From Neocallimastix lanati (nom. inval.) (lineage: Eukaryota > Neocallimastigomycota > Neocallimastigomycetes > Neocallimastigales > Neocallimastigaceae), in the NCBI GenBank assembly GCA_016946835.1, contig JACVTC010000003.1, positions 1,474,501 to 1,538,500 on the forward strand: a DNA stretch of 64,000 bases, given 5' to 3'. The notes below the pieces were generated by a model. It searched no databases, was not told where the DNA came from, and worked only from the letters and a program-made list of their open reading frames with translations. The translations under genes and the position numbers were made by a program. Shown here in pieces: positions 1-11,695 of the stretch (its first letter is position 1; each line of letters opens with the position of its first letter).

Positions 1-1
1 A

Positions 2-2992
2 GATCATTTCCGGGTAATAGAAAAGGACGACATCTTTGATATTCTAATAGGAGTCGATTCCCTAAAAAAAAACAGATTTGACATTAATTTGGTAAACGAT
101 ACATTATATTATATTGATAATGACTATACTTCACACAAATTAGCTGACCTTTTTTATGAACTGAATTTTAATAACACTTTTGCTCCTTTGGAAGAAGACG
201 AACAAAAAGAAGAAGACAAACAAAAAGAAGAAAACCAACAAAGATCTGAATCATTATTACTTACCATAACTATACAAAAGGAAAGAGAAATATCTACGGA
301 TATTAAAGAAAATAAAAATGAAATTATTAATAGGATTGTTAATGAATTGAATAATGAAGACAAAATTAAGGCAAGAAATCTTTTTACTACCTATGAGAAC
401 GTGCTTGCACTAAAGACTGACGACTTGGGACATTCTAAATTGCTACCTCATCGGATTGTACTAGTAAATGGTGCTAAACCCATAAAACAAAAAGCATATA
501 GATTATCTAAGGCACAAATAAAAGCTTTAAAAAACCAATTAATAAAATTAATAAATAGTAATTTAATTGAACCATCCTACTCACCTTGGTCCTCACCGAT
601 TGTTTTGGTATTAAAAAAAAATGGAGATTGGAGGTTATGTGTCGATTATCGTAAATTAAATAACCTGACAATCAAAGATTCCTATGCATTACCTTTAATT
701 GATGATATTTTGACCTTTATTGGGAATGCTAAAATTTTATCCACTATTGATTTATTCTCGGGCTACCACCAAATTCCAATGGCCACGGAAGACAAGGACA
801 AGACAGCGTTTACTACCATGTTCGGAAACTTCAACTTCAAGGTTATGCCGTTTGGTCTGTGCAATGCACCGGCAACCTTTCAGAGGGAGATGAACCGAAT
901 TTTTTTTGATTTAATTGGTGTCTGCCTTTTTGTTTATATTGACGATTTGATAATTTTTTCCCACTCGATGGAATCACATTTAGAACACTTATCTAAAGTA
1001 TTTACTATATTACAAGAAAATAATTTAAAAATTAATTTAGAAAAATGTGATTTCTTTAAAACTGAAGTTACCATTTTGGGTCACCGTCTGTCTGTTAATG
1101 GTCTCTCACCAATCCCTGAAAAAGTTAAAATTATAGCTAACTGGACCCCTCCTAAAACTATTACACAATTAAAATCCTTTTTGGGTGCTGTCGGGTATTA
1201 TAGAAAATTTATAAAAAATTTTTCAATGATATCAAAACCTTTATATAATCTTTTAAAAAAGGACGTACCTTTTGTCTGGAACAACAATTGTACTATTGCA
1301 TTTGAATCCTTAAAGGAAAAACTAATTACAGTCCCCATTCTTTCTTCCCCAGATTTCTCCAAACCTTTTATTATACGAACCGATGCTTCCTTGGATGGAG
1401 TAGGAGGAGTCCTTTTACAAATGTCAGACCAAAATATAGAGGTTCCTATATATTTTGAAAGTCGTACTCTCAAGCCTGCTGAATTAAATTACAGTGTTAC
1501 TGATCTTGAAGGAACAGCAGTGTATTATTGCGTACAAAAATTTAAAGCATATATAACTAGTAGTCCATTTACCACAATTGTATATACTGACCACAAACCT
1601 CTTATTGGTATACTCCATAACAGAGAACCAACAAACCATAGACACCTTAAGTGGGTTAGTATGATTTCTTCGTTAAACCTTAATATCCAATATCAAGAGG
1701 GGAGGAAGAATGTCCTAGCAGACGCACTATCGAGAATTCCCACAAGTTTTGAAACTATAAATATAATCAATAATAGTATCAATAATGTTACTGATGCTAA
1801 TATTAATAATAATATTTCTAGTACCAATAGTATAAATAATTTAATGAATGAGTATATAAAAAAGAGAATATTTAAAATTGATGGGGTGGAATATCTTAAA
1901 CAAGGAGAACAACTGAGAAGAATAGTTCACAACAAAGAAGAGAAGCAAAAATTAATCGAAGAAGCCCATGGTTTAGGCCATGAAGGAGTTTACAAAACTT
2001 ATAACAGACTGAAGAGGGATTACTACTGGGGAAATATGAAAAAAGATATACAAATATTAATAAAATGTTGTCACAAGTGTCAAACTTGTCGACCACAAAA
2101 ATTAAATAAATATACCGAAAATATCGCAACTGTACCTGAATATCCTTTCTCAAGAGTTGGGTTGGATCTAATAGGACCATTACCTATAACAAATAAAGGT
2201 AATAGATATATAATTGTATTAGTAGATTATCTTACCAAATGGGTGGAAGCAGAACCCTTACAATCTGCCGAATCTCAAGATGTAATAAATTTTCTCAAGA
2301 AAATATTTGCACGACATGGTGTTCCTGAAATTTTAGTTACTGACAATGGTCCACAGTTTACTTCCGATAAGACAAAAGCATTTCTGGACCTTAACGACAT
2401 TTATGTAAATTATGTAGCAACCTATCACCCCTCGTCTAATGGAGAAGTAGAAAACAGAAATAGGGAAATAGGTAAGTATCTCAGGTTACTCGGCGAAGAG
2501 GATTCGCAGTGGGACGAAACACTTTATAGCGCTCTTTGGGCTTTAAGAACGTGCAAGAATGAAGTTACGAAACACAGCAGCTTTGAATTGTTGTATGGAC
2601 GGAGAGACTTACAACCATTCGAACTCACTGTTAATGTCGAATCTAAAAATGACTGGGAAGACGAAGAAGAATTTTGGCTGAGGAAATTTATTAACCATGA
2701 CCGTTGGATCCGTGAAGCAATAAAGAACATTGAAACAGCAAACAAGTTGTGGGAAGATCGTAGGAAACAAATAAGAAGAATGAGAGCAAAGTATAAGCCA
2801 GGTGATCTTGTTTTGGTCAAATTGTTCAATAGAAGGAAGCTGGATCCGTTTTTTACAGGCCCATTAAAGATCGTAAAACAAGAGTTCAATACAGTAACAA
2901 TTTGTGATCCAGTAACTGGAGAAGTTGCTGATAGGAACATTCATTTAAAGAATATTATTCCATATTTTACAGAATTGAACTTAGAAGAATAA
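2..2992 (+). CDS. pol: Ty3/gypsy Pol polyprotein (PR end-RT-RNase H-integrase), element A
   Basis: Copies element RNA into DNA (RT/RNase H) and inserts it (integrase), acting in cytoplasmic particles and then the nucleus. The frame is open from base 2, so the first in-window ATG at 89 is internal. Bases 2-88 encode the C-terminal part of the protease region (FRVIEKDDIFDILIGVDSL). Counting residues from 89: RT about 115-300 with active site YIDD near 282; RNase H about 425-510 (RTDAS, TDHKPL); integrase zinc-binding H2C2 about 627-667; catalytic core with GLDLIGP near 690, TDNGPQF near 750 and a Glu near 788; GPY/F-like FTGPLKIV near 921. There is no chromodomain. The visible frame is uninterrupted. 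Start choice is moot because Pol is probably reached by frameshift from gag, as in J. Confidence 0.95.
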   Translation, partial: DHFRVIEKDDIFDILIGVDSLKKNRFDINLVNDTLYYIDNDYTSHKLADLFYELNFNNTFAPLEEDEQKEEDKQKEENQQRSESLLLTITIQKEREISTDIKENKNEIINRIVNELNNEDKIKARNLFTTYENVLALKTDDLGHSKLLPHRIVLVNGAKPIKQKAYRLSKAQIKALKNQLIKLINSNLIEPSYSPWSSPIVLVLKKNGDWRLCVDYRKLNNLTIKDSYALPLIDDILTFIGNAKILSTIDLFSGYHQIPMATEDKDKTAFTTMFGNFNFKVMPFGLCNAPATFQREMNRIFFDLIGVCLFVYIDDLIIFSHSMESHLEHLSKVFTILQENNLKINLEKCDFFKTEVTILGHRLSVNGLSPIPEKVKIIANWTPPKTITQLKSFLGAVGYYRKFIKNFSMISKPLYNLLKKDVPFVWNNNCTIAFESLKEKLITVPILSSPDFSKPFIIRTDASLDGVGGVLLQMSDQNIEVPIYFESRTLKPAELNYSVTDLEGTAVYYCVQKFKAYITSSPFTTIVYTDHKPLIGILHNREPTNHRHLKWVSMISSLNLNIQYQEGRKNVLADALSRIPTSFETINIINNSINNVTDANINNNISSTNSINNLMNEYIKKRIFKIDGVEYLKQGEQLRRIVHNKEEKQKLIEEAHGLGHEGVYKTYNRLKRDYYWGNMKKDIQILIKCCHKCQTCRPQKLNKYTENIATVPEYPFSRVGLDLIGPLPITNKGNRYIIVLVDYLTKWVEAEPLQSAESQDVINFLKKIFARHGVPEILVTDNGPQFTSDKTKAFLDLNDIYVNYVATYHPSSNGEVENRNREIGKYLRLLGEEDSQWDETLYSALWALRTCKNEVTKHSSFELLYGRRDLQPFELTVNVESKNDWEDEEEFWLRKFINHDRWIREAIKNIETANKLWEDRRKQIRRMRAKYKPGDLVLVKLFNRRKLDPFFTGPLKIVKQEFNTVTICDPVTGEVADRNIHLKNIIPYFTELNLEE

Positions 2993-3031
2993 GGATACAT
3001 ATATATATACAAAAAAAAAAAAAAAAAAAAA

Positions 3032-3091
<60 letters not shown>

Positions 3092-3204
3092 TAAATTAAT
3101 TTGAAACTTTAAAATCTCAAAATTGAAATTTCAAAATTTGAATTTAAAACTTATAATTTTGAAATTTATTTTATTCAGTATTTAACATTTGATAAATTTT
3201 ATCT

Positions 3205-3240
<36 letters not shown>
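2993..3240. repeat. Poly(A) and (TAA)n tracts 3' of pol A
   Basis: Right after the pol stop come a run of about 22 A, about 20 units of TAA, an AT-rich spacer and a second run of about 32 A (near 3207-3238). No coding potential. Similar A-runs sit next to pol or gag in B and H. The rest of 3241-3579 is AT-rich untranslated sequence in which I see nothing. Confidence 0.85.
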
Positions 3241-3579
3241 ATCAAAATTGATAATGAAATATGATCTACACACATAATAATACAACGACTACGTACCTAG
3301 TATAACAATTAAATTGAAAAATTTACAAATTTAAAGTAAATTCAATTTCGAAATTCACAAAATTTATAAAATTGTAAACACATATGTACACAACAATATA
3401 GTAATGATATATCTTGAAATAGTTATTGAACTGGGTTATAAATTCTTTTATTTGAATTAATAATTGACGAATATATTTTTCTGTCTAAAGAGCATTATCC
3501 GATATTCTTTTTTTTTAATAATATAATAGTTAATAATACAAATATATAGTTAATAATACAAATAGTTGATTACCAGAGA

Positions 3580-3616
3580 CTTCAAGGGACGAAGTCTAAA
3601 CTAAGTGGGGACGTTT
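3580..3616 (+). promoter_or_regulatory. Conserved CTTCAAGGGACGAA box and polypurine tract of A
   Basis: The 14-nt box at 3580-3593 is followed after 23 nt by the 3' LTR. The interval includes the purine-rich AAGTGGGGA, the likely plus-strand primer. The same box occurs at the same distance in J (41758) and O (21804-21817, minus). Confidence 0.75.
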
Positions 3617-4139
3617 TGATACGTTACTCATACAATAATAGAAAATAATTGTAAAAAAAATTAGAAAATAACAATATTAATATGTGGATTAGTGATAAAG
3701 AATATTAAATATTTTAATATAATTAAATAATATAATTAAATAATAATTAACTACCAATAGGAATTGAGAAAACTTAGTATAAAAAGATCAATTATTAAAT
3801 AATTAGAAAGGGGAATTCTTAGAGAAAAAGAATTACTCAATAGTTAAAATAAGGGATTTATACTTTATAATTAAGATTAGAAAATAGAAAGAGAAATTTT
3901 ATAATAAATAATAAATATAGAAAATAGATTTTAGAGATAAATATATGAAATTATTAATTTGAAATATAAAAACAGAGAAAATAATAAAATACTAAATATT
4001 AAATAATATTATTATCTTTGTTTAAATTATTTTTTTTATTTGTGTGTTATTTAATTCATATTATTAGAATATATTATTTTATATTAATAAAACTTGTTTG
4101 TCCCGACCCTAAAGTGACTTTTTTATAAGTTGCGTATCA
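3617..4139 (+). repeat. 3' LTR of element A (523 bp)
   Basis: Starts TGATACG directly after the polypurine tract and ends CGTATCA, giving perfect 7-bp inverted ends. Solo LTRs K (TGATACG/CGTATCA) and S (TGGTACG/CGTACCA) have matching or near-matching ends. Immediately beyond it are other LTRs (S with C1 inside, then R and M), with only a few bases of other DNA between. Confidence 0.85.
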
Positions 4140-4196
4140 ATATGTTGTGTAAGAATCTATAATTATTTTTAACAAAATAATTATATTTTCTTAGTT

Positions 4197-4900
4197 TGTT
4201 AAGATTTTGATATAATTTATAATTTAAATTTAAATAAAATAATATGTTTTAATAAAAATATTCATTAAGTCGATATGTCTATATAGTAATATACTATATA
4301 GATATATAATAATAATAATAAATATTTAAATGTTTAGTTTAATAAAAATTTATTTATAATAAACTTTGATAATTAGAATTATCAAATTAATTTGATTTTA
4401 AATTTATTGATTTTATTTAATAATAAAATATCTATAATATATTACTATTAAGGTAATTTTACAATAACCTTACAAAGAACATAAAAGATAGATTTTTACA
4501 TCTTTCTTTTATACTTTGTAAGTTACATAATAATAATATTTAATTATAAGATAATAATAATATAAATAATAATAAAATATAAGGATAAATTTAATTATAT
4601 AATTAATTTGAATAATTGAATTTAATATAGATATGTTGTAAACATATATAAAAACATAATATAAATAAAATACACGTGACGTCAAATGTATCATTGAAAT
4701 TAATTATTAATATAAACCTTATTTATTAATATTCTCAGAATTATTAGGCCTAAGATAACCCTTTAAATATTAAACAAGAATTTATATTAATTATTAATTA
4801 TTTAAATATATATATTATTTATAATTAAATAAATAATATTTTTAATTATTGAAATGTAAATAACTGAAATTGAGATTTCAATTCAGTTATAATTTCAACA
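4197..4900 (-). repeat. 3' LTR of element B (704 bp)
   Basis: Pairs with 10329-11041. A third copy of this LTR family is solo LTR T (42674-62415, split). The reverse complement of 4901-4911 gives the GGGAGGGCG polypurine tract immediately 5' of this LTR. Confidence 0.92.
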
Positions 4901-5471
4901 ACGCCCTCCCATAAAAATCGGATTCAAGACGATTTTTGTGTAACGATATGGAGGTCTAAATTTTTATTAAAAAATTTTTGAAATTTCATAAATTAAAAAT
5001 TTTTTAATTTCAAAGGAAGAAGGTCGCTTGAGTCCTTTTAAATTTTTATAGGAACCCCCATTTCAAGTGACCATTTCATTGAAATTTTGAAATTTCTAAA
5101 ATTTAGTAAAATTAAAATTTAGTTAATGAAATTGATAGTTGTGAATATAATGGTACCATTTTTGAATGAATTTGATATAGAATTTTTGAAATTGAAATTT
5201 TGAAATTTAATTTCAATTAACTTCTTAATTTGTTGCATTAAATTTTAAAAAAATGAAAATTATAATAATTTATAAAATTTTGATTATGTTGAATTATAAA
5301 TTGATTGTTAAGAGTGTAATATAGCTATATTTTTTGAATTTTTGAATTTTTGAATTTTGAACTTTTGAAATTGAAATTTCATTTTAGAAATATTGAAAAA
5401 TTAAAATTAACTGAAAAAATAGATAATAATAAAGTAAAAGTTAAAAAATTAATAATAAAAAATAAAATTTC

Positions 5472-5504
<33 letters not shown>
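4901..5504 (-). other. 3' untranslated region of B with A-run
   Basis: AT-rich, coding-free. On + it ends in a run of 29 T at 5476-5504. Read on the minus strand, the pol TAA stop runs straight into poly(A). Short repeats of AATTTTGAAATTT type fill the rest. Confidence 0.75.
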
Positions 5505-5508
<4 letters not shown>

Positions 5509-8500
5509 ATAAGCTATCGAAGTAAGCTTCCTTCCATTCTTTAAATATAATAAATAAATCTCTTGATTTCTTGGGTTATTTTCAACTTCTTCTGAAGGAA
5601 CCCAATCATATGAATTTTTATATTTATACCTTACACGATATTCATAACATTTTTTCTTATAATTGGTCCTAAATCCTGCTATTTCTATAATATCTTTAAT
5701 AGATTCATTATGAGATCTTCTTTTTCTATATTCTGGAGGAGTAGGAATGAAAGGCTCGAGCGCAGATATATGGAATATTGGATGGTGTTTAGGGAAAGGA
5801 GATCTTTTTAAATCTATTTTATAATTATTATTATCTAAAGCTTCAAGTACTTTATAAGGTCCGTACTTACAAGGTGATAATTTAGAATAATCTTCGATAT
5901 TAAGAGAAGGAGGAGTTTGAACCCATACTAAGTCACCTTCTTTAAAAACAGGAGGTTCTAATCTTTTCTTATCAGCATGCCTTTTATATAATTCTTTGGA
6001 ACGTAGTAAGACGTCTTTAATGTGATTAAAACTAGTATTTATATTTTTTATATATTTAAAATTAGTATCCATTTGAGGTAATAAAAAGAATTCGTCCATG
6101 GAAGGATGGAACCCATAATTTATAAAGAAAGGTGTTTCCTTAGTAGATTCATTAACCGAATTATTATATGCAAATTCTGCAAGGTAGATCCAATCTATCC
6201 AGTCATCATGATAATAAGCTCTTGAATAAGCCCTAAGATATTGTTCAATAAAAGAGTTACATCTTTCAACTTGTCCGACGGTTTCATGATGATCTGTGGT
6301 AGCTATATTATTTTTAATTTTTAATAAGTGCATAAATTCATTCCAAAGAGCACTTGTAAATTGTGATCCTCTGTCTGTATAAATATCTTGAGGTAAACCA
6401 TGTAGTTTAAAGATATTATTCATAAAAGCTTTAGCAGTTTGTTTTGCATCAGGTATTTGTTTAAAGGGAATTAAGTGGATCATTTTAGAAAAACGATCTA
6501 CAACTACCATTATTACTGTATATCCTTTCTTGTTATTAACTCTAAAGTTCTTTTAATTCCTAAATGACCGGCAGCAGGTTTTTCATGATACTTAGTTAAT
6601 ATTTCTAGTCGGAGAACTTCAGGAATATAGACTAGATTATTATAAAATATTAAATTGTCTTTTATTTTAAACTTTTCCATTTTTCTGAAGGGCTTATAGG
6701 ACATATCATTTTTTACATTTTGAGGACTAAAGTAAAGTCGAATATCCTCAGCTGTAGCGTCAGACTTGGTAGCATCAATAATTCTTTCTAAAAGATCACT
6801 AACAATACTAACAAAACATGGAATTTCTTTAACATTTTTAATGTCTAAAATATTTTCAGGTTTTTCTTCAATGTTGTTTTTAATATAATCAGGTCTCCTA
6901 GATAGACTGTCAGGTTTTCCGTTTTTGTTTCCCTGCCTATACTTTATTATAAAATTATATTCTTGGAAGAAAAGGTACCATCTATGTTGTCTTTGATTTG
7001 CAACCTTTCCTCCTAATGTGTATATTAAGTTCCTATGATCTGTATAAACAGTAATCTGGTATTTAGCACCAAGGAGTAGATGTCTCCAAGCAATAAAAGC
7101 ATCCCTTATATCGAGTAGTTCTTTATCAGTTATTGTATAATTTATTTCGGCGTTTAGTAAACTTCTAGAATAATATGCTACTGGATGTAAATTATTATCT
7201 TTATCCCTTTGAGATAGAACAGCACCAATAGCATAATTACTTGCATCACATTCTACTATAAAAGGTTTTGTAATATCAGGATGAAGTAGAATTGGAGAAG
7301 TAATTAATCTTTTCTTTAATTCCTTAAAAGCATTTTCACATTCATTTGTCCATATAAATTTAATATTTTTCCTTGTTAAATTATGTAAGGGTTTTGCAAT
7401 TTTTGCAAAATCTTTAACAAATCTTCTATAGTAATTACATAGGCCAATAAATCTTTGAACATCTTTTAAATTTTCTGGCCTTGGCCACTCTTCTATTGAT
7501 TTAATTTTCTTTGGATCAGTAGATACACCATCACCAGATAAAATGTAACCTAAAAATTCAACTTTGTTCTGGTCAAATTCACATTTTTCTAATTTTGCAT
7601 ATAAATTATTATCAATTAAAGTTTGAAGGACGTTTCTGACTTGATTATGATGTTCCTCTAAATCTTTGGAATAAATTAAAATATCATCTAAATATAAGAT
7701 TACACATTTTTCCAAGTATGGTCTAAGAATAGAGTTAATAAATGATTGGAAAGTGGCAGGCGCATTTTTTAATCCAAACGGCATAACTAAATATTCATAA
7801 TGACCATATTTAGTTCTAAACGCAGTTTTATATTCATCACCTTCTTTAATTCTTATTAAATTATAAGCAGAACGTAAATCCAATTTCGTAAAATATTTTG
7901 CTCCCTTTACTTTTTCTATTATATCTGTTATTAGAGGGAGAGGATATGGATTTCTTATAGTTACTGCATTTAATTTTTTATAGTCTACACATAACCGAAG
8001 GGAACCATCTTTTTTCTTTTGAAAAAGGACAGGATATCCAGCAGGAGATTCTGATGGTCTAATAAATCCTTTTTCTAAATTTTCTTTTATATAGTCCTTA
8101 AGAACTTGTGATTCTTCTTCAGTTAATGGATAAATTGGGCCGTAATGGAGTGTAGCGTCTTTTTCTAAAACAATCTTACAGTCGGTTAAACGGTGAGGAG
8201 GTAATTTATCTGCCTCTTTTTTGCTAAATACGATTGCTAAATCTTGATATTGATGAGGAATTTCTTCTATTTTTGGTTCCTCATTTTCAATTTCAACTTT
8301 ATCTTTCGTTGAAAGAAAACAATATATTAAAAAATTATAACTAAATTCTTTTTTATTATTATATAAATCTAGATGATTTTTGTTAAATTTTTTGGAAGAA
8401 AATTTACTTTTAGATTTATTTAAATATTTTACATATACATAAATTTTAGAATTTTTATTAATAGAATTTTTATATTTATTAAACTTTGTATTTTTTGAAA

Positions 8501-9190
8501 AATTTTTTAAATTTTTTAAATTAAATTTTTTGGAGATATTTTTTGAATTATTTTTTGATCGATTTTTTGAAAAATTTTTATAATAAAATTTATTTTTTAT
8601 TTTTCTTTTAAAAAATTTATTTTTAAAAATTTTTCTTTTCAACGAGTTTAAATAAAAATTATTTCCCTTATATTTTATGGATTTATTTTTATGATCATTT
8701 AAAGAATTATAATTTAAATAAGAATATAAGGTATTATTTTTATAATTGTAATGTATTTTGAATTTCCTAATAAACTGATTTCCAAAAAGTAAATCAGTAG
8801 GAATACAATTTGAGATTAAAAATTTTTCTTTAAAATCTTGAAAATAAAATTTATTATTTTTAAAAATTTTAATTTGAAAATTTAACCAAACAAATTGATC
8901 TAATTTGGTAGTTCTGCCTGAAATACCTTTAACTAGGATTTTATTTTTTGTTTTTTGAATATTTAGTTTTAATTTATTTGCTAATTTTTCTGTGATAAAA
9001 TTGCAAAAGGATCCTGAATCTAACATAGATTCAGATGTTAATTTTAGAATTTTTTCATTTTTAATTGTAAAATTATTTAAAAATTTAATAGGAATATAGG
9101 ATTTAAATAAAAGGAAAGTAGATGGGAGATTTGATTCATTAATTGAATCAAGTGTAGGAAAATTATAATAAATTGTTTTTAAATTTTTTG
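5503..9190 (-). pseudogene. pol: Ty3/gypsy Pol of element B, chromodomain-like tail (broken)
   Basis: Domains in order on the minus strand: retropepsin LDSGSFCNFI near 9010; a Lys/Asn-rich linker; RT with YLDD near 7690 and MPFGLKNAP; RNase H (VECDASNYAIG near 7240, YTDHRNL near 7040); integrase core with TDRGSQFTS near 6375 and HHETVGQVERC near 6290; and a C-terminal chromodomain-like segment near 5580-5700 (YRVRYKYKNSYDWVP). The reading frame stays open upstream of the first ATG to the gag frameshift site, so the true start is by recoding, not at 9026. The copy has about two breaks and is not functional as it stands. RT and RNase H resemble those of M more than those of A, J, G or O. Confidence 0.9.
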
Positions 9191-9220
9191 ATGTTCTGGA
9201 CTCCTTTTGAAGCCCATCAA

Positions 9221-10294
9221 TTAGTTTTTTTGATTAATATTTTGATTATTATTATTATAGTTATTATTATTAAAATAATTATTGCTTGTTTTATTTTTAG
9301 TATAATAATTATTATTATTATAATTCTTGTTATTGTTTACGTGTGGGCTTGAATGTTTCTTTTTTAAATTTTTATTACCATTATTATTTTTTAATTGGTC
9401 CTTACTTTTAATATTATTTTCAAATAAGATACACTTGGTATAAATATCACCAAGCTTTGTAGGGAATTCTTCCATTTTATCTATTTCTTCTTGGAACTTT
9501 GGGTGAAGTCCATTATAGAAAAATAAGACTAAAGCTTCTTCATCCCAAGACAGACCAGTAGTTAACGTTCTGAACTTTTCTATATAATTATTTATTTTAC
9601 CATACGAATGTTTTAATTTTACTAACTGGATCTTAGCCAATTTTTTACTTGCAACATTCGTAAAAGTTTTCTTTATATCACTTAATAATTTCTTTAGTGT
9701 TCCTGGACGATTGTTCTCGTTATAGGTAGCAATATACCAATTTCTTGCGCTTTCTCTCAAACGAGATTTAACAAAGTTTATTTTTACTTCTTCTGGTAAA
9801 CCTAAGTTGGGATAAGTTGAGAAAGTATCTTCACATAATTGACAGAATAAATCGGTGTCAGTAGTGTTACCTGAGAAGAATCCAGGTTCAGGTACTTGTT
9901 GCAAATTATTAGAATAACTATTTTTCATGATGACATCATTGTCTGCATCACGTCTGGTAGAAATAGAGGCGTTATCATCTTGATTTTGTGGTACAGATTG
10001 GCTTGAAGAGGGATCATCATTGGTACTAATTTTTATATCTAATTTTTCATTGAATATTTTAGTTAAATTAGAAAGTTGATTAATAATATTTTTATTATCT
10101 CTATTAAGTGTATAGAGTTTTTTCTGTAAGTCTTGATTATATTTATTAAAATCTTCTTTTAATAAAAAGCTATCATTAACAGAAGAAGCTAATTCTGATA
10201 CGGTAACTTGGGCGTCAGACCTTAACTTATTAACTTCTGACATTGGGGCAATGTCAGGTATTGAACTAGCCCAGACGTTCGTATAGTAAGACAT
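9221..10294 (-). CDS. gag: Gag of element B
   Basis: 357 residues, starting MSYYTNVWASS. Forms the particle shell. N-terminal 1-110 is helical and acidic with coiled-coil character. Residues about 135-280 are the capsid domain (FFSGNTTDTDLF, ESARNWY, KLKHSYGKINNYIEKF). The C-terminal 60 residues are an Asn/Lys/Tyr-rich basic tail. I find no CCHC zinc knuckle. The frame ends at a TAA directly after an AAAAAAC slippery heptamer, with pol in the -1 frame. Upstream lie 34 bp of leader and then the 5' LTR. The frame is intact. Confidence 0.88.
   Translation of the reverse strand: MSYYTNVWASSIPDIAPMSEVNKLRSDAQVTVSELASSVNDSFLLKEDFNKYNQDLQKKLYTLNRDNKNIINQLSNLTKIFNEKLDIKISTNDDPSSSQSVPQNQDDNASISTRRDADNDVIMKNSYSNNLQQVPEPGFFSGNTTDTDLFCQLCEDTFSTYPNLGLPEEVKINFVKSRLRESARNWYIATYNENNRPGTLKKLLSDIKKTFTNVASKKLAKIQLVKLKHSYGKINNYIEKFRTLTTGLSWDEEALVLFFYNGLHPKFQEEIDKMEEFPTKLGDIYTKCILFENNIKSKDQLKNNNGNKNLKKKHSSPHVNNNKNYNNNNYYTKNKTSNNYFNNNNYNNNNQNINQKN
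9224..9230 (-). promoter_or_regulatory. -1 frameshift heptamer AAAAAAC, gag/pol of B
   Basis: On the minus strand gag reads CAA AAA AAC TAA. The heptamer A AAA AAC is in the correct gag register and the stop follows at once. Slipping by -1 continues CTA ATT GAT GGG, which stays open into retropepsin. Confidence 0.85.
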
Positions 10295-10328
10295 ATCAAG
10301 GTAGCAACTAAAACTAGGGTAAGGTTAT

Positions 10329-11041
10329 TGTTAAGATTATGATATAATTTATAGTTTAAATTTAAATAAAATAATATGGTTTATTAAAAAATATTCACTA
10401 AGTCGATATGTCTATATAGTAATATACTATATAGATATATAATAAAAATAATAAATATTTAAATGTTTAGTTTAATAAAAATTTATTTATAATAAACTTT
10501 GATAATTAGAATTATCAAATTAATTTAATTTTAAATTTGTTTATTTTATTTAATAATAAAATATCTATAATATATTACTATTAAGGTAATTTTACAATAA
10601 CCTTACAAAGAACATAAAAGATAGATTTTTACATCTTTCTTTTATACTTTGTAAGTTACATAATAATAATATTTAATTATAAGATAATAATAATATAGTA
10701 ATATAAATAATAATAAAATATAAGGATAAATTTAATTATATAATTAATTTGAATAATTGAATTTAATATAGATATGTTGTAAACATATATAAAAACATAA
10801 TATAAATAAAATACACGTGACGTCAAATGTATCATTGAAATTAATTATTAATATAAACCTTATTTATTAATATTCTCAGAATTATTAGGCCTAAGATAAC
10901 CCTTTAAATATTAAACAAGAATTTATATTAATTATTAATTATTTAAATATATATATTATTTATAATTAAATAAATAATATTTTTAATTATTGAAATGTAA
11001 ATAACTGAAATTGAGATTTCAATTCAGTTATAATTTCAACA
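10329..11041 (-). repeat. 5' LTR of element B (713 bp)
   Basis: Same sequence as 4197-4900 apart from scattered changes and one small indel. Followed by the right copy of the tagtt duplication. No convincing tRNA-type primer site (no TGG) was found in the 34 bp between this LTR and gag. Confidence 0.92.
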
Positions 11042-11655
11042 TAGTTAGGTTATAATTAATATAACTTTTATTTAACTCATATTTCATTTATACAATTAAT
11101 TATAATTAATAATTTATTTAATTATATATTAAAATTTTATTTAGTTTAATATTAAAAATTTATTTAATTAAATAATTTTTATACATTTAAAATAATATTA
11201 AATTTATTTAATTATTCACTTAATTATTAAATTTATTAGTTTTAGTTTTCTCTCACTTATTAAATCATAAACTAAAACACTATTCTGTATTCTATCATGT
11301 ATTCTGTATTGTATTAATCATGTATTTTATTATTAATGTATTGTTTTATATTTTTTATGTAAAGTTCTATAAAATAGAACTAAATAGATTAAATTTTAAA
11401 TTTTATGATCGAAATAATTTTCATTATTTTATTCTTTTATTTTCGATCATTATATTAGATTAAGTAATCGGTTAATTAAGGTTTTTTCCAATTACTTCTT
11501 AAAAGTAATCGGTTTTACTTAATTAACGCGACGATCGATATGGATAGAATATCGATCAAAAAACTTATCTAGGTTTTTCTTCTAGTCTTTTCCTAGATAA
11601 GAGATTTGTTAAGATTAGAACCCCTTTTGATTTTAACCTTATTTTGACAAAAAAG

Positions 11656-11695
11656 TATAAATAAGGCTCTTGAGTTCTCTTTGAGAAATCAAGAG
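11656..11695 (+). promoter_or_regulatory. TATA box and hairpin of LTR C1
   Basis: TATAAATA at 11656-11663 is followed by CTCTTGA...TCAAGAG (11667-11695), a perfect 7-bp stem with a 15-nt loop. Equivalent hairpins occur in C2, D, P, O and E. Confidence 0.7.

Larger units (their letters stand above)
1..4139 (+). mobile_element. Ty3/gypsy element A, 3' part (5' end outside window)
   Basis: Plus-strand Ty3/gypsy retrotransposon entering from the left edge. Visible parts in order are the end of the retropepsin region, RT, RNase H, integrase with GPY/F tail, a long AT-rich 3' untranslated stretch, a conserved box plus polypurine tract, and a 3' LTR with 7-bp inverted ends TGATACG/CGTATCA. The 5' LTR and gag are not in the window. 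Its Pol is closely related to that of element J by shared runs such as FNFKVMPFGLCNAP and IRRMRA. The visible part looks whole. Confidence 0.93.
4197..11041 (-). mobile_element. Ty3/gypsy element B, nested in LTR C1
   Basis: Minus-strand element with LTRs 4197-4900 and 10329-11041 (TGTTAAGAT...TTTCAACA as read on +) and 5-bp duplication tagtt (4192-4196 and 11042-11046). It lies inside LTR C1. Order on the minus strand: 5' LTR, gag, -1 frameshift site, PR-RT-RNase H-integrase with a chromodomain-like tail, poly(A), polypurine tract TGGGAGGGCG, 3' LTR. The LTR pair differs at about ten bases plus one 9-bp indel by eye, so it is fairly young. Pol carries about two breaks. Confidence 0.93.

Noticed and set aside
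4509-4694. 61-codon Tyr/Ile-rich ORF in B's LTR
   Set aside because: AT-rich LTR sequence; the other LTR copies do not support a conserved protein.
5350-5544. Small plus-strand ORF ending in poly-Phe
   Set aside because: Lies in B's untranslated region and reads through the T-run; composition only.
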